DNA from: Poecilobothrus nobilitatus
Lineage: Eukaryota; Arthropoda; Insecta; Diptera; Dolichopodidae
Length of the DNA: 64,000 bases
Reading direction: 5' to 3'
Assembly: GCA_947095535.1 (NCBI GenBank)
Contig: OX352774.1
Coordinates: forward strand, 222,878,965 to 222,942,964
This document shows positions 1 to 11,998 of this stretch, one piece after another. The translations under genes and the position numbers were made by a program. Position 1 is the stretch's first letter. Every line of letters begins with the position of its first letter. The notes under the pieces were generated by a model that saw only the letters and a program-made list of their open reading frames with translations, ran no database searches and was not told the origin of the DNA.

Positions 1-535
1 AACTGGGACACCGTATACTAATATTGGCAAAAATATACTTTTATAAATTAGAAGTTTATTTTCAGTACTGAGTAATGAATTTCTATTTATTAGAGGATAT
101 AATATCCTTATAGTTTTATTGACTTTGTCGGTGGTTGCACTGATGTGCTTGTAAAAAGTAAGTTTTTTGTCGAGATGAATTCCGAAGTACTTAACAGAGT
201 TTACCCAGTCCACAGCTTTGAATTTAATATTAAATTGGTTTGTAATAAATCAATTTACTTTTTCTGTAAAAGTAGATAGCATTTGTTTTTTCAGCGTTAA
301 TGGCCATTTTCCATTTAAAAAAGTAGTTTGATAAGATATTTAAGCCTATTTGGAGCTTGGACATTACACTATTACCCATTGTGTCCGCAGTAAAAATAGC
401 CGTATTGTCTGCAAAAATGGAGGTTAAATTATCACCCAATGTTGGAATATCTGATGTGATCATATTATATAGGGTTGGTCCTAAGGCCGATCCTTAGGGG
501 GCACCTGAAATACTTTTGTTGTTTGAGCGAGTGAC
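1..535 (-). pseudogene. Non-LTR retrotransposon reverse transcriptase fragment
   Basis: Read on the minus strand, this carries the palm and thumb region of a LINE reverse transcriptase of the jockey/CR1 type. Near 480-520 a segment of the form GSALGPTLYN matches the usual 'PQGS.LGP.L(F/Y)N' motif. It is followed by SIFADNTAIF at about 400-425, which corresponds to the catalytic FADD box. The second Asp is Asn here, so the copy should be inactive. A WKMAINAEKT-like segment (about 290-320) and a thumb region reading toward position 1 follow. A stop interrupts the frame just before GSALGP and further frame breaks are needed. The element runs off the left edge, so its length is unknown. Family identity rests on motif order only. 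Confidence 0.75.
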
Positions 536-1279
536 ACCTATGTGTCGCCAATGTCACTCTTTTTGTTTATAAGGTAAAAGTTTATATTATTAAATAAAAA
601 TAACAAAAAACAAAATAAATTTAATTCATCAGTTATTGTTATTAGTAACAAAAAACTAATATAAAAAAAACAATGAAAATTAAAACAAGCATTTAAAGTA
701 AATTAAAACAAGCACGAATTCAAACAAGGTTCTACTGTACTGCTACAACACATTCAATTGGTGTTTTAGATTAAAATTTATTTTTTAGCAACCTATACAA
801 TATGTCTATCTATTATCATTCGACTTACGCTAGACCCGAAAATTTCAACTCGTTAGAATGGTAGGAAGTAAGTTAAGCTTCAGTTACAAAACTTCATTAG
901 ACAAAGCGAGTTAAATAAAACATTAAGAATATATAAAATAAAAGAAAATCACGAACCAACGACGAAGGCTAGCTGATTGTTTTAGTATTTAAAAATTCGT
1001 CAAAAATTAAACGGCGAAATATAAAGGCTTCACACGAAAGTTAGAAATTTAGTGTCTCCTTTTTTAAGCATACCATAGAAAAATTTTGAAATATTTAATT
1101 TAGGGTTTTTTTTTTGTGTATTCAACATGTATAATTTTTTTAATATTTAAAGGAATACGATTAATTTTATTTTTTCATTTACATACACACATAGATTCTT
1201 TTATACATACAAATATATACATATTTTTTGCAATTCGAATCTTAAATAAAAATATATAGTTTTATTAAAATTATCTCAC
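536..1279. other. AT-rich non-coding DNA, probably cta intron 2
   Basis: This lies between the LINE fragment and the second concertina exon. I see no open frame with family motifs and no RNA gene, only AT-rich sequence and short homopolymers. Because the next cta exon is not visible, the stretch is probably intronic. Confidence 0.5.
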
Positions 1280-4200
1280 CTCTGACAATATTTTGATAGA
1301 TGACACATTGATACTCCCTTATTAATTCTGGTTCAAATCTGATTCCGTGAATGATTCGCATTTGCTTCAAAAATGTTGATTTACCCGATTCACCAGCTCC
1401 TAATAACAAAAGTTTTACCTACAATAAATTGAAAATCGTAATCTTCAGCAAAATCACTTAATAATATTCACATGTAAAGTTATGTATTAAAGAATAGGTA
1501 CATTTAATTTAAAAAAATTTATTGATATTTTATAACTAATTAAAATGAAATTTAAATACTATGTAAATCCTGAAATATATTTAAGTATAAGTAATAAATA
1601 TTTAATACTTAGTTATACTTATATTTAATACTTATAATAATATATTACATAATAAGTAATTAATATTTTACAAGTATACACATTGTAACATTTGAAAGTA
1701 CAAAATTAATTAATTTAAATTAAAGAAATTATTATAAATTCATACTTTCAACCAATCAATTTTTTAATTTAATTATTTTAACATTAAATTAAAAATAGCA
1801 TTGCTTGCTAAATTTATAACTCTTGTCTCAAATATTAATATGTATGTATGTATGTAATTATATTAAACTTCTTTTAAAAAAAAAAAGTTAAAAAAAAAGC
1901 AATCAGCAAAACTAAGATTAATGGAATTAAATTTACGATAAAACAAACACTAAACAAAGTGACCACTAAAAAAATTCATATAAAACTTTAATGTCTCTTA
2001 CGAAATATTAAAACTACTGACTAAGTTACAAAATTTAAAGTGATGGATTAGAGTTTGCAATCCCGGGTTTTAATGTAATTTTGGCTAATCAAAATCCCGG
2101 GATCCCGCAATATCCCAATATCCCCGTTATTTCATGATTTCAAAGTAATTATTTTTATACATTTTTTCTAACGATTTTTTTGAATTTTTAGAAAAAATTT
2201 AATAGACAAGATTTAATTAATCTTTTAGTAGAAAACCGTATTATTATTTATGGGTAAAAAAAACATCATAAGAAAAACAAAACAAAAACATTTCATTATC
2301 TTCTTTCATATCATTATCTTATTATTTTGTATTGATAAGTCCATTAATATGTAAATCCGGAGTCGGCTTAACGATGTTACTCTGGATAATTTATGTTTCT
2401 TAAGATCACATTTTCAAAATGTACATTTTGATTTTTTTAAAGTAAAATAAATTAACTTTATTAGTTATTTCTATAAAATAAATGAATTTTACTTTTTATT
2501 TCTTTTTATAATGTTCTATAATTTCCCTCATCTTTAGCTTACTATTATAACAAGATTTACAAAAATTTAGTGTTTATTCATATGGTATATGATTGTTGAT
2601 AAAATAAAAAGGGAATCCTGGTACATACATTTTTCAATCCCTAATCCCGGGATTGAAATTTTCCGGGAGAATTACAAAACTTATAAAATTTAGCCTATAT
2701 CAATGAGTTCCATGTTTCTTAACAATATTAAAAAAAATAAATAATTTTCTAAAATTTAGCTCATATTTTATCTATGGATAAGCTAAAAATCCAAAACAAA
2801 TCATAAAGCAAAAAACGAAAGAAACAATCCAGGATAGTTAGCTACTTGTTTAACAATATACATGTATGTCAGTATGTAGGTAATAATAAACAAAAAGTAA
2901 AACATTTTTACCTTTGAATCTTGTTTTTAACTATAAGGTAAACTGTTAGGCTAATAATTTCAGCATATTAATTTTTGAAACAAATTTTCAATTAAAACGA
3001 TATAACAATTGAAACAATATAAATTTGAAAAATTGAAATAAAAATATAGGGTTTTCCAATTTGAGTGATATGATTTCTAAGTGACGTTTCTAATCATTTG
3101 TGACGTGACGTGAAGTGACGTGATATCATTTCTAAGTGACGTTTACAATTTCATCATGGAGAGATATACGCAAGAACAACGTTTACAAATTATTCAATTT
3201 TTTTAAGAAAATAATCTTCTCCGATGAGGCTCACCTTCATCTGAGTGGTGCTGTATAATAAACAAAACTGTCGATTTTGGTGCGAAGAAAATTCACAAAT
3301 TATTCATGAACAACCATTACATTCATCTAAATTGACATTTTGGTATGGTTTTTGGTCTGGTGGAATCATCGGTCCGTACTTCTTTCGAAATGAAGCTAGT
3401 AACACCGTTACTGTCAATGGAGAGCGGTATAGATCGATGATAACCAATTTTTTATGGCCGAAATTGGAAGAAGTTGATCTTGACAACATCTGGTTCCAAC
3501 AAGACGGGGCTACGTGCCACACAGCCGTGCAACAACCGAATTATTGCGAGAAAAGTTTGGAGATTCGATTATTTCAAGAAATTGTGACATTGAATGGCCT
3601 CCAAGAAGTTGTGATTTAACACCATTAGACTATTTCTTATGCGGTTAGTTGAAGTCATTGGTCTTTAGCAATAAACCAGACTCTCTTCAAGCTTTAGAAG
3701 TCAATATTGAACGTGCTATTCATGACATACAACTTGATTTAATGGAAAAAGTGCTCGAAAATTGGGTTCATCGAATTCGTTCCTGCAAAAGAAGTGTCGT
3801 GGAGGCCATTTGAATGACGTTTTATTCAGAACTTAATTGTATCGATTGTACTTATAATAAAAACATGTGAATTCCCTTAACAATTAGTGTGTTTTTTTTT
3901 GAAAAGAAGTCATATCACTCAAATTGGAAATCCCTATATAATAGTATTTTTCTAATATAAATTAAGAGTAAGTATTTCGTGTAAAATATAAATTGACCAT
4001 TAATTCAACAGACTGCATTTTTAGAATAATTATTTTCCTCAAGCTGCAATCTCCAATATTGGTTGTTTCTAACAAGTATTTTTATTATTACATTATTTGC
4101 CATGGTGAGTGGTATTTGTGAGTGGTAATGAAAAAATTCGAAAATAATTTATATCGGCGAAGTATCAAAATGTTTAAATATAACAAGGTCTACTGCAGAT

Positions 4201-7200
4201 GCACCTAAATGGTATAATATGCAGGTGCAACTATTTTGTTTAAAAAAAACTAAAAATTCCTTTTGTTGGCCATTTTTAAAATAAACAAGGTAGAATGTAA
4301 ACCAACGGTTTTTAAAAGCGCACATTTCCAAAACTCAATACAAACTGTTTAGAAGTGTGACTTACACAAAAATTTGAAAATTTCATGTAATAAGAAAAAA
4401 CGTGAAAATAGGACATTTTTGAAATTTTGAGGGGCCGTAACTCCGGAATCCTATATAACTAAGAAAAGCCGTTAACACACGTAAAAGATTATTGTTGAAC
4501 CTTTAATTTTCATGTCTTGCCGAAGAAAAATTTGTACAGGTGCCTAAGTTACAGGTGTCTAAAAATAGCAAATTTTCAATTTTTGAGGCGTAATAACTCT
4601 TAAAGAGGGGGTGTCACCAAAAAATACGTCTGAGGAAACGTATACTAATTCTAAAAATTCTTTCTTGTCTCAAAATTTCAGGTTCCTATCTAAAGGGGTG
4701 CCGGAGTTATGAAAAAAGAAATTTCATGCAAAATGTGGTTTTCACATAACGGTAAATTTAAATAGTAAATTATAAAATATTATATAATTTTGATATTGTT
4801 TTATATAGATAATAAAATTTTTGATCTTCTGGCGGTTTTAGATTGCAAAATTATTACGCAGAGCCCGAGATATATATATCTGAAAATGGGGCTTTTTCGC
4901 AATTTTGAAGAGCTGCAACTTTGGAACCCTTTACAATTAAAATAAACCTTTAACACACGTAAAAATATATTATTGTAGCTTTAATTTTTATATCTTGCAG
5001 AAGTAAAATATGTACAGGTTCCTAAGTTACAGGTGTTTAAAAATAGCAAATTTTAAATTTTTAAGCCCTAATAGCTCATAAACAGGGGGTGGCCCGAAAA
5101 AATTTTCTGAGCAAACTTATACTAATTCTAAAAGTTCTTTCTTGCCTCAAAATTTCAAGCTTCTATCTAGAAGCGTGCCGGAGTTATGAAAGTAGAAAAA
5201 TCTTGCAAAATTTGGTTTTCACATAACGGTAAATTTAAATACTAAATTTAAAAAAATTGTATAATTTTGATATTAATTTACAAAGATAAAAGAAATACCT
5301 GTCGAATGACGTTTTCAGAATGAAAAAATCTTAAGCAGAACATAAGATATATGCATTTAAAAATAGGGCTTTTTCAAAGTTTGAGGGGCTGTAGCTCCGT
5401 AATGGGGGGGGCTACATGAAAAAGTTGTTCCACAAAATTATTTTTTTTATGAGACCTACCCATGTTTAAAATTTTTTTTCTCTATCTTTAACGGTGTAGA
5501 AGTTTTGTAAACAGACGGACGGACGGACGGACGGACGGACAGAGTGAAACTAATAAGCACATTTTTTCAAAATTTTTTTGGAAATGTGCTAAAAAATGTT
5601 AAGCAGAAAATGAGATATACATATATAAATTTCAAAATAGGGCTTTTTCAAATTTTGAGGGACTATAGCTCCGTAATAGGTGGGGCTACATAAAAATGTT
5701 ATTCCACAACATTATTTTTTTAAAAAACCTATTGATGATTAATTTTATTGCTCTATCTTAAACGGCTTAGAAACGCGTTCTGTAAACATACGAGCACTGC
5801 TTACACTGTTCGTAAAATTAAAAAGCAAATTTTTTAAAATATTTTAGAAAAATGTGATAAAAACATAACATAATGAAACACAAATTCAAGGTACATTAAA
5901 AAAGGTATTTATTTTTAAAACTTAATTAATTTAATAGAGTTACAAAACTCTAATAAAAGAGGTCTTGTAAAGAGCACTAACGTTTCAACTTGCATATACG
6001 CGTGTTTTTCCTTTATCTTTTTAGAAATATTATAAAATGAAATTTCGAAATAATATAATAATAATAAGTAATTAATATTTTACAAATATACACATCTGTT
6101 TTCTATACAAGCTGTTTTGCTAATATAGTCAAAACTTCATTTGATATAGTCAAAATAATGCAGCGAACTGAGATATAAAATTAAAGTCCACCAATCAAAA
6201 ACAAATCAATTATTTATGTTGGATTCGAAACCATAGTTATTCTCTTATTTATATAATGTATGTATGTATATGTGAGATTGTCAATTAGGAGGGATTCCAA
6301 TTCAGGGTTCCAATAATTTGTTCGACATCAATATACAAATATAGTATATATGTACATATACTTATGAATCTTTTTCCGCAATACGCAAAAATGTATCGTC
6401 CAAACAAATTATTGTACATAATTCTGATTCTGAAACTGTATTTAATTTTTTTTCCATACAGTAAAGGTAGGTAACTATATAATAAAATATTAAACTAGCC
6501 AGTTATTGAATTATTCGAATTCTATTTTCCATTAAAATTTAAAACGCTATAGAAATTAGCATGTGTAGTTATTTATCATTATAAGATTTTGAAATTTATA
6601 GATACTTGCCTATCAATTTTGTTTCTTCAGAATTTACGTAATTTACAGATTGTCTTTCACTTCTACAAGGCTAATCTACGGTGCTCAGAATCAAGTATCA
6701 GAAGATTGGAAAATAAAGAACTGCCTGAGAAAGAAAGTATTGTATTTTGCAATAGAAGAAATAGATAATGTAAGCATGTTCGCTAGTAGTATAGTCAGAC
6801 GATGTTACTAAGTATGATTTTGGCATTGATTAATTGCAACGCAAAGTAATCTGTTCCATGGCGTAGTGACTAAGTCACCGACTTTTCGAGAAAGGGCTTA
6901 AACTTCGGTCAGGTAATCTAAAAATAAGTAGTAAATTTATTCCGTAAAATAATAAAAATAATAAAAAATATAGTAATAATAATGAAATGTAATATTAATA
7001 CTAACAATGCAATAGTTATTGCAGTACATATTACAATTCAGTTATTACCACATGCTTCGTGATTGTTAAGCAAAATAGTAAAAATAATATTTGGCTTCAT
7101 TGCCCCTATATAGTCTCACTCTCCAATACAAAGTTTGCGCATCTCTCTCTATCCTCCTTTCCTATACCTACTCTCTAGCCAATATACTGCATGAATAGTT

Positions 7201-10200
7201 TACAGTTCCATCCCATTATATTAGATAAAGGTGGAGGTGCTTTCACTCAGTAAAAATCTGACTCTAACAAGGAGATATTCTTGTTTTCTTTGGAAAATTT
7301 CACCTTCCTTAGGAAAGAAAAACAGCTTTAACAAAATTTTATAAAAACTAAATATCACCATGAAAATGTCACTAAAAAAACAAAAATAACATAAATAAAT
7401 ATATCCTCAAAACATAAATATATTTCAATTTCATTTGGTGCATGTGGCAGTACAAGATGGTAAATAATCTAGAACCCTTCTCAAAGGGAGTAGTTATATT
7501 TTAACTGAGGATTATTTAAAGTTTGTATTACGTAGATTATATAATTATATAATATTTAGATTATAACTATAAATGAAATATTTTTCATAACATAACAACA
7601 AAATTTTAAATTAAGTACACTTACTTACCAATTATAAATAAATAATATAATAATAATAAATAATATTATGTATAACTTGTAAGTATAAACTAATTTTCAT
7701 CTTAGTATTGTAAGTGAATTAAAAGAAATATTTTTTTTATACATTACATTAAAACATTACTACTATTAGTCCAGCAATACTAGAACAACTTTATTTATTT
7801 TATTCATACTGGTTGTAATCTCCTGGAGTTTGTAGAATTATATGAGATATTAAATAATTCAACTAAAGCTGAATATATACCTTCTAAAGCGGAACACTAA
7901 TTAGATCAGTCTATGATTAGTTGTTTAAATCGAACCGTAGCTCTTTCTTTTTTGGTTCTGATTTATCCAATGAAATGAGAGCTCTGAAATAGGTAGTAAT
8001 AAAAATTTGTTTAATATTGGCAAAAGCCTATTTATCTACATCTATATTCTACACAATTTATAGAAGACATAAATAAAACAGTGTATCAACTACAGATGAT
8101 TTTATTTTAAATTAATTTACAAAGTAAAACAAAATTTTACATCTTTAAATAAAATAATTTAACAAACAAAAAATTGGACGATTAAGAGAAAATAAAAATA
8201 CATAATCGTTAAATAAACATTACTTATTATCTAAGTACATAAGTATTTAAATAAAATCAAAAGAGCTCTAATTGGAGTATTCAAGGCGACATATAAAGAT
8301 GGACTTCTATTCGAATGATTATACATCGTAATGAAAATATTTGCTTTTCCTTGGAAAATTTGTCTTTCCTAAATTCAAGGTAATAAATTGTAAATACACA
8401 TTGTTATTTTATTTTAAAGGGAGTACTTATGGTAGGCTACTACTGCACTTGTCTAGGCTAAAACCGTTGCAATTCCTTCCTCAATGAGTTGCTCGCATCA
8501 TTAACAAATTTAAATAGCAAATAATTAAGTAGATTATTAAATATTTACATATTTACATGGCTTTACAACTTTTTTTTTATCTTTTATATTCAAATCACTA
8601 CTTTCACTAGATTTTTGTATTGATTCAAATTCCTCCATTTTTAACATAAAATTTATAAGAGCTACTGATTACCTTATAGATAAAGAAGAGTAGACGAATA
8701 TAATATTTTCACTTTCCAAAAGCAATGTTAGCGTTTGCTCTGCTTAATTTGTTGGCAATATTATGATTTAAAATAAAAAAATTAAAGCTATGCTTCTTTG
8801 CAAGATACAAAGTTATTACTTAGCATAAAAATTTCAAGCTCCTTTTATATTCAATCTAACTTAAGCTTTCACAAATAATTAAAGATAAAATAGATATATG
8901 TATTGTAAAATAACTTCATTATTAACTTTGTCATTTTTTATACAAACAGTTAACAATTAAAAGGTAATACATAATATATAAGTATTTTAACTAAACATAT
9001 ATTCTAATTTAATAGTTTTTGTAAAAAATAGATTTTTATTTAGAATTAAATTGGTTTGCCTTTGCGCAACATTATTCATATGTAATAGTTTAATATAAAC
9101 GATGTGATTAACTAGAAATTAAAAATCAAATCGCCTAATAACTATTACTTAATTGTTAAATAAGACACAAGACATATTTGTTTTTTGAATAAGTGTAAAT
9201 CTTTTAAACTTTAGAAAACTGTTGCTGGTATTAAGTATAAAGTTATATTGTAAATAATAACTAATGTTTTATTTTGTTCTGTATTAGAGCATTTTTGTTC
9301 TGTATTAAAATACTTTATTACAGAACAAAATCAAACATATTTTAAAAACTGGATTTTTCTTAAAAAATTTAACTCTTTTTAACTAACTTGTGTAGATTCT
9401 TTATAACTTAAATAGGCTCTTTATAACTAACTTATATGTGTATACCAAAACCCTTGTCAGTTCTTCAAAATAAACTATCGTTATCTAATAGTGTTGTTAC
9501 ATTTTTGTTATTATTATGCCTGTTCCTTTTATATAAGCTCCTAAAATAATGTTAGTCGAAGAGGATTGTTTTTATTTATTTATTGAAAAAAGTATTATCT
9601 AATCTAATGCCAAATGTTGACTGATAGACAATATAAGTCAGATTTTATTTTAAATGTTATGTTATGTTAAAAAAAGTTGTTATATATTTGATTTACAAAG
9701 AAATCATTCTGGAATATAAGATTTATTCGAAAATGAGTTCAAATGTTCATTGATTTTCATTAACAGCAAAATAACAGCAATAATTTATGGTAAAAAATTT
9801 ATTTCAAGCTGTAGAAATAACAAATACCATGTTCTGTTTATTAACATAGGATAGTACATCTGAAAAAAAAATTAAGAACTCATGCATGTAGAAAAATGCA
9901 TTGTAAACTCACCTAATTACAACTAAACAAAGGAAAATAAAAAACCACAGCTCTAAAGACTTACCTGCCGACTAAGTAAATGTTTATCCTTTGCTAAAAA
10001 TTTATCAATTTCCCGTGATTTATACCTTTGCTCTAGTTCTTCAGGACTAACACGTAAACGTAACAAATAATTGTATAGATCACCACAGCATTTTAAACAA
10101 GATAAGCGAGAATAACGTCTATTATTTCTTGTTCTTATCGAAGATGCACCAGGTGCAGATATATCATAACTACCATTATTTCCACTTATATTGGTATTTA

Positions 10201-10225
10201 TATTATTTCGTCTATTTGTTGCCAT
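1280..10225 (-). CDS. cta: concertina-like G protein alpha subunit (Galpha12/13), first two coding exons
   Basis: This is the alpha subunit of a heterotrimeric G protein of the G12/13 class, which binds GTP at the plasma membrane and in flies signals to RhoGEF2 and Rho during epithelial folding. Exon 1 (9965-10225) gives 87 residues. A Ser/Asn-rich start is followed by two adjacent cysteines near residues 46-47, possible acylation sites, and then the typical helix with [20 protein letters not shown]. Exon 2 (1280-1418) opens with [19 protein letters not shown], the P-loop (GAGESGKS), and continues through [17 protein letters not shown]. Splice sites are CAG/GTAAGT after exon 1, TGTAG before exon 2 and G/GTGAG after it; phases agree. 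The ATG at 10225 has stops upstream. The remaining exons (switch regions, DxxG, NKxD) lie left of the window, so the gene is partial here. The intron of about 8.5 kb holds mariner, satellite-like and tRNA-like repeats. Confidence 0.9.
2050..2670. mobile_element. Short inverted-repeat element with CCCGGG-rich ends (MITE, possibly hAT)
   Basis: The left end holds CAATCCCGGG and a second AATCCCGGGATCCCG near 2085-2105. The right end (about 2630-2665) holds AATCCCGGGATTG and CCGGGAG in inverted orientation. GC-rich termini around an AT-rich, non-coding core are typical of MITEs. I could not fix the exact ends or a target duplication, so the superfamily is open. It lies in cta intron 1. Confidence 0.4.
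3049..3934 (+). mobile_element. Internally deleted DD41D mariner (rosa-like), copy 1
   Basis: The element begins GGGTTTTCCAATTTGAGTGA and ends with its inverted near-match (TCACTCAAATTGGAAATCCC). TA lies on both sides (3047-3048 and 3935-3936), the TA target duplication of Tc1/mariner elements. At 886 bp it is shorter than the usual 1.3 kb because most of the N-terminal half of the transposase is missing. It sits in cta intron 1 and belongs to the same family as the split copy at 11.9-15.8 kb. Confidence 0.85.
3156..3836 (+). pseudogene. Broken mariner transposase
   Basis: A cut-and-paste transposase of the mariner superfamily. The ATG at 3156 starts [16 protein letters not shown]. An internal deletion at about 3204 then joins directly to [13 protein letters not shown], which holds the first catalytic Asp. 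Downstream are [15 protein letters not shown], then [12 protein letters not shown] with the second Asp, then [13 protein letters not shown] with the third. The frame breaks after HLSGAV, around 3540 (tract after CHTA) and after DYFLCG. The C-terminal part reads to a stop at 3834-3836 ([11 protein letters not shown]). With the helix-turn-helix half deleted and several breaks, it cannot make an active protein. Confidence 0.8.
4380..5880. repeat. Tandem array of diverged ~475-bp repeat units
   Basis: The phrase 'gggcttttt ... aattttgaggggc(t/c)gtaactcc' recurs near 4419, 4890, 5368 and 5640. That gives spacings of about 471, 478 and a shorter 272 bp. Each unit also carries 'cctaagttacaggtgt(t/c)taaaaatag' and 'gtgccggagttatgaaa'. 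The units are diverged and non-coding. A related single unit is at 38.69-38.90 kb on the plus strand, next to a different repeat end, so this looks like the internal array of a dispersed repeat family rather than a local satellite. Confidence 0.7.
5514..5542. repeat. (GGAC)n microsatellite
   Basis: About seven perfect GGAC units within the tandem-repeat array. A shorter ACGGACGGACA tract occurs in the related repeat near 39.05 kb, so the microsatellite appears to have grown from a short motif carried by that family. Confidence 0.85.
6850..6912 (+). repeat. tRNA-like segment, probable SINE head
   Basis: The segment reads TGGCGTAGTGACTAAGTCAC (A-box and D-arm-like), then an anticodon-stem-like ACTTTTCGAGAAAGG, then a degenerate T-arm, CTTAAACTTCGG. 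It resembles the better preserved SINE head at 35.43 kb (TGGTGTAGTGGTTGAGACAC). No acceptor stem closes, so a functional tRNA is unlikely. The following simple ATA-rich tail fits a degraded SINE. Confidence 0.4.
7000..9964. other. AT-rich intron sequence of cta
   Basis: Remaining part of cta intron 1. I see only AT-rich DNA with short homopolymers and no supportable coding or RNA feature. Confidence 0.5.
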
Positions 10226-11868
10226 AACGCACTTGTATTATAACTTAAATTATATAAAATAGTTAAACTTTATTAATTAAAAATTGAAGCACCAACAGCG
10301 CAAAAATGGTGTTTACTTATATTTTTAATTTATAGTTAATAAAAAACACCCAATTCAATTGATAAATCATTTTTTATATAAAAATAAAAAAGTTTAAATC
10401 CTAAGAAAACACTAAAGTTATTTTAATTAACAAACATATATTTCTTATTTTCTATAAATTGAATTCAATATTCATTCTTGCTGCATTATTCATTTTATGT
10501 TAAAATTTGAATGTACGAAAACTGAACACAAACACACCCCGTCAAGGAAACTTAAAGTATAGTCAGCGAACTCATCATCAACATCATTTTCTTTATTATT
10601 CACATATTACTAAAGTTGTTACTTTTAAGAACATTTTCTAAACTTTAAAGATAACTAATATTTCTTCTAACGAATCTTAATTTTTAATAAATAAATTTGA
10701 TCAAAAGATATATCTCAAAATACATATCATATTGGCACAAAAACATTTGATTAGTTTCTACAACGATATTTGACTATTGTATTGACTAACCAAGCCATTT
10801 GATTTGACATTTTTCTTAATTGACATTTGACAGCTTAATGCTTAGTACCGAATGGAGAATCACGATTCATACAGAGCGAGAGCATGCATGATACGAATTA
10901 AATTATGTTACAAATTTCTTATTTTCGATTCCTTAAAAAAAACGAATTGAACATGAGTTCCTATTCCATAAAATATTGAAATAAATGGTACAATATTTTC
11001 TATTTACCATTTTTTTTTAAATTTTTTCTTTTATGTAAATTTGAATTATCTGTACTAACTAAACATGTTTTGTACAACCGTTTTTTTTATCATTTAAAAA
11101 TCCCATTTTTAATTTATGAAAGAAATGTATCACGGCAAAGCACTTTTTATTATTTGAAATAGATCAAATATAGATTTTTTTCAGATTTAAGTACTTTGTT
11201 TTTCTGTTGATTTCGATTGGATAAAAAAAGCAAATTTAGATTAGAAAGAACGAATTTATATTTATGTACGTTGAATTTTGAAATCAGTTTTATTATATTC
11301 GAATTCGATTGACGTAACATTTTTTTATTCGAAATTTTTATATCAGATTTTTTCTCGGATTTAGATACATTTTTTTTAAATTTATATGTATATTTTATAT
11401 TAGAGTTCTGCACTTTATCTATTTTACAAACGAACAGAAAAAATTCTTCAATTTTTTTATGTTTCCTACAATGCATTGTCATTTGATTTTGTTTTTATTC
11501 ATAAATAATGACGAAGAATGTGAAAAAAATAACAAGAAAGAGTCTGACCTAATAATAGATCAACTAATTTCATCAAAGCTGAATGACTGTACACTGGCAC
11601 TGTGATTATGGAAATCCACAATTCTCAAAAATACATAAGTACTCAAATTGATGAAGTAATTAATCACAATAAAAGTGTTCATTAAGAAAATTTAATTTAA
11701 AAAAAAAAGGTTGGATCTACTAGAAAATAATACAAAAATAATGGAAAAAAAAAAAATAAATATTTTGAAATATAAACAACAAAATGTCGATTGCCATAAA
11801 CAATTTTACGAATCGAAGATAAATAATATATATTTATATGTACCTATAATTGTTTAGACTAGTTGTAA
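10226..11868. other. Upstream region of cta, no gene seen
   Basis: This follows the cta start codon on the minus strand and should contain its 5' UTR and promoter, but I cannot place a transcription start. A Lys/Asn-rich open frame at 11150-11482 looks like an AT-composition artefact. Confidence 0.5.
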
Positions 11869-11998
11869 AGGGTTTTCCAATTTAAGTGATATGATTTCTT
11901 AAAAAAAAACACACTAATTGTTAAGCAAATTCAAATGTTTTTTATTTAATGTGAATTCGAAACGCAGGAACGAATTCGATGAACCCAATTTTCGAGCA

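Noticed and set aside
3304..3522. Minus-strand frame over mariner copy 1 and the plus-strand frame 15191-15415 over copy 2
   Set aside because: Antisense shadows of the transposase remnants.
6850..6912. Functional tRNA gene
   Set aside because: No acceptor stem closes and the T-arm is degenerate; treated as a SINE scrap.
11150..11482. 110-residue Lys/Asn-rich minus-strand frame
   Set aside because: Low-complexity AT-rich reading with no domain; likely chance.
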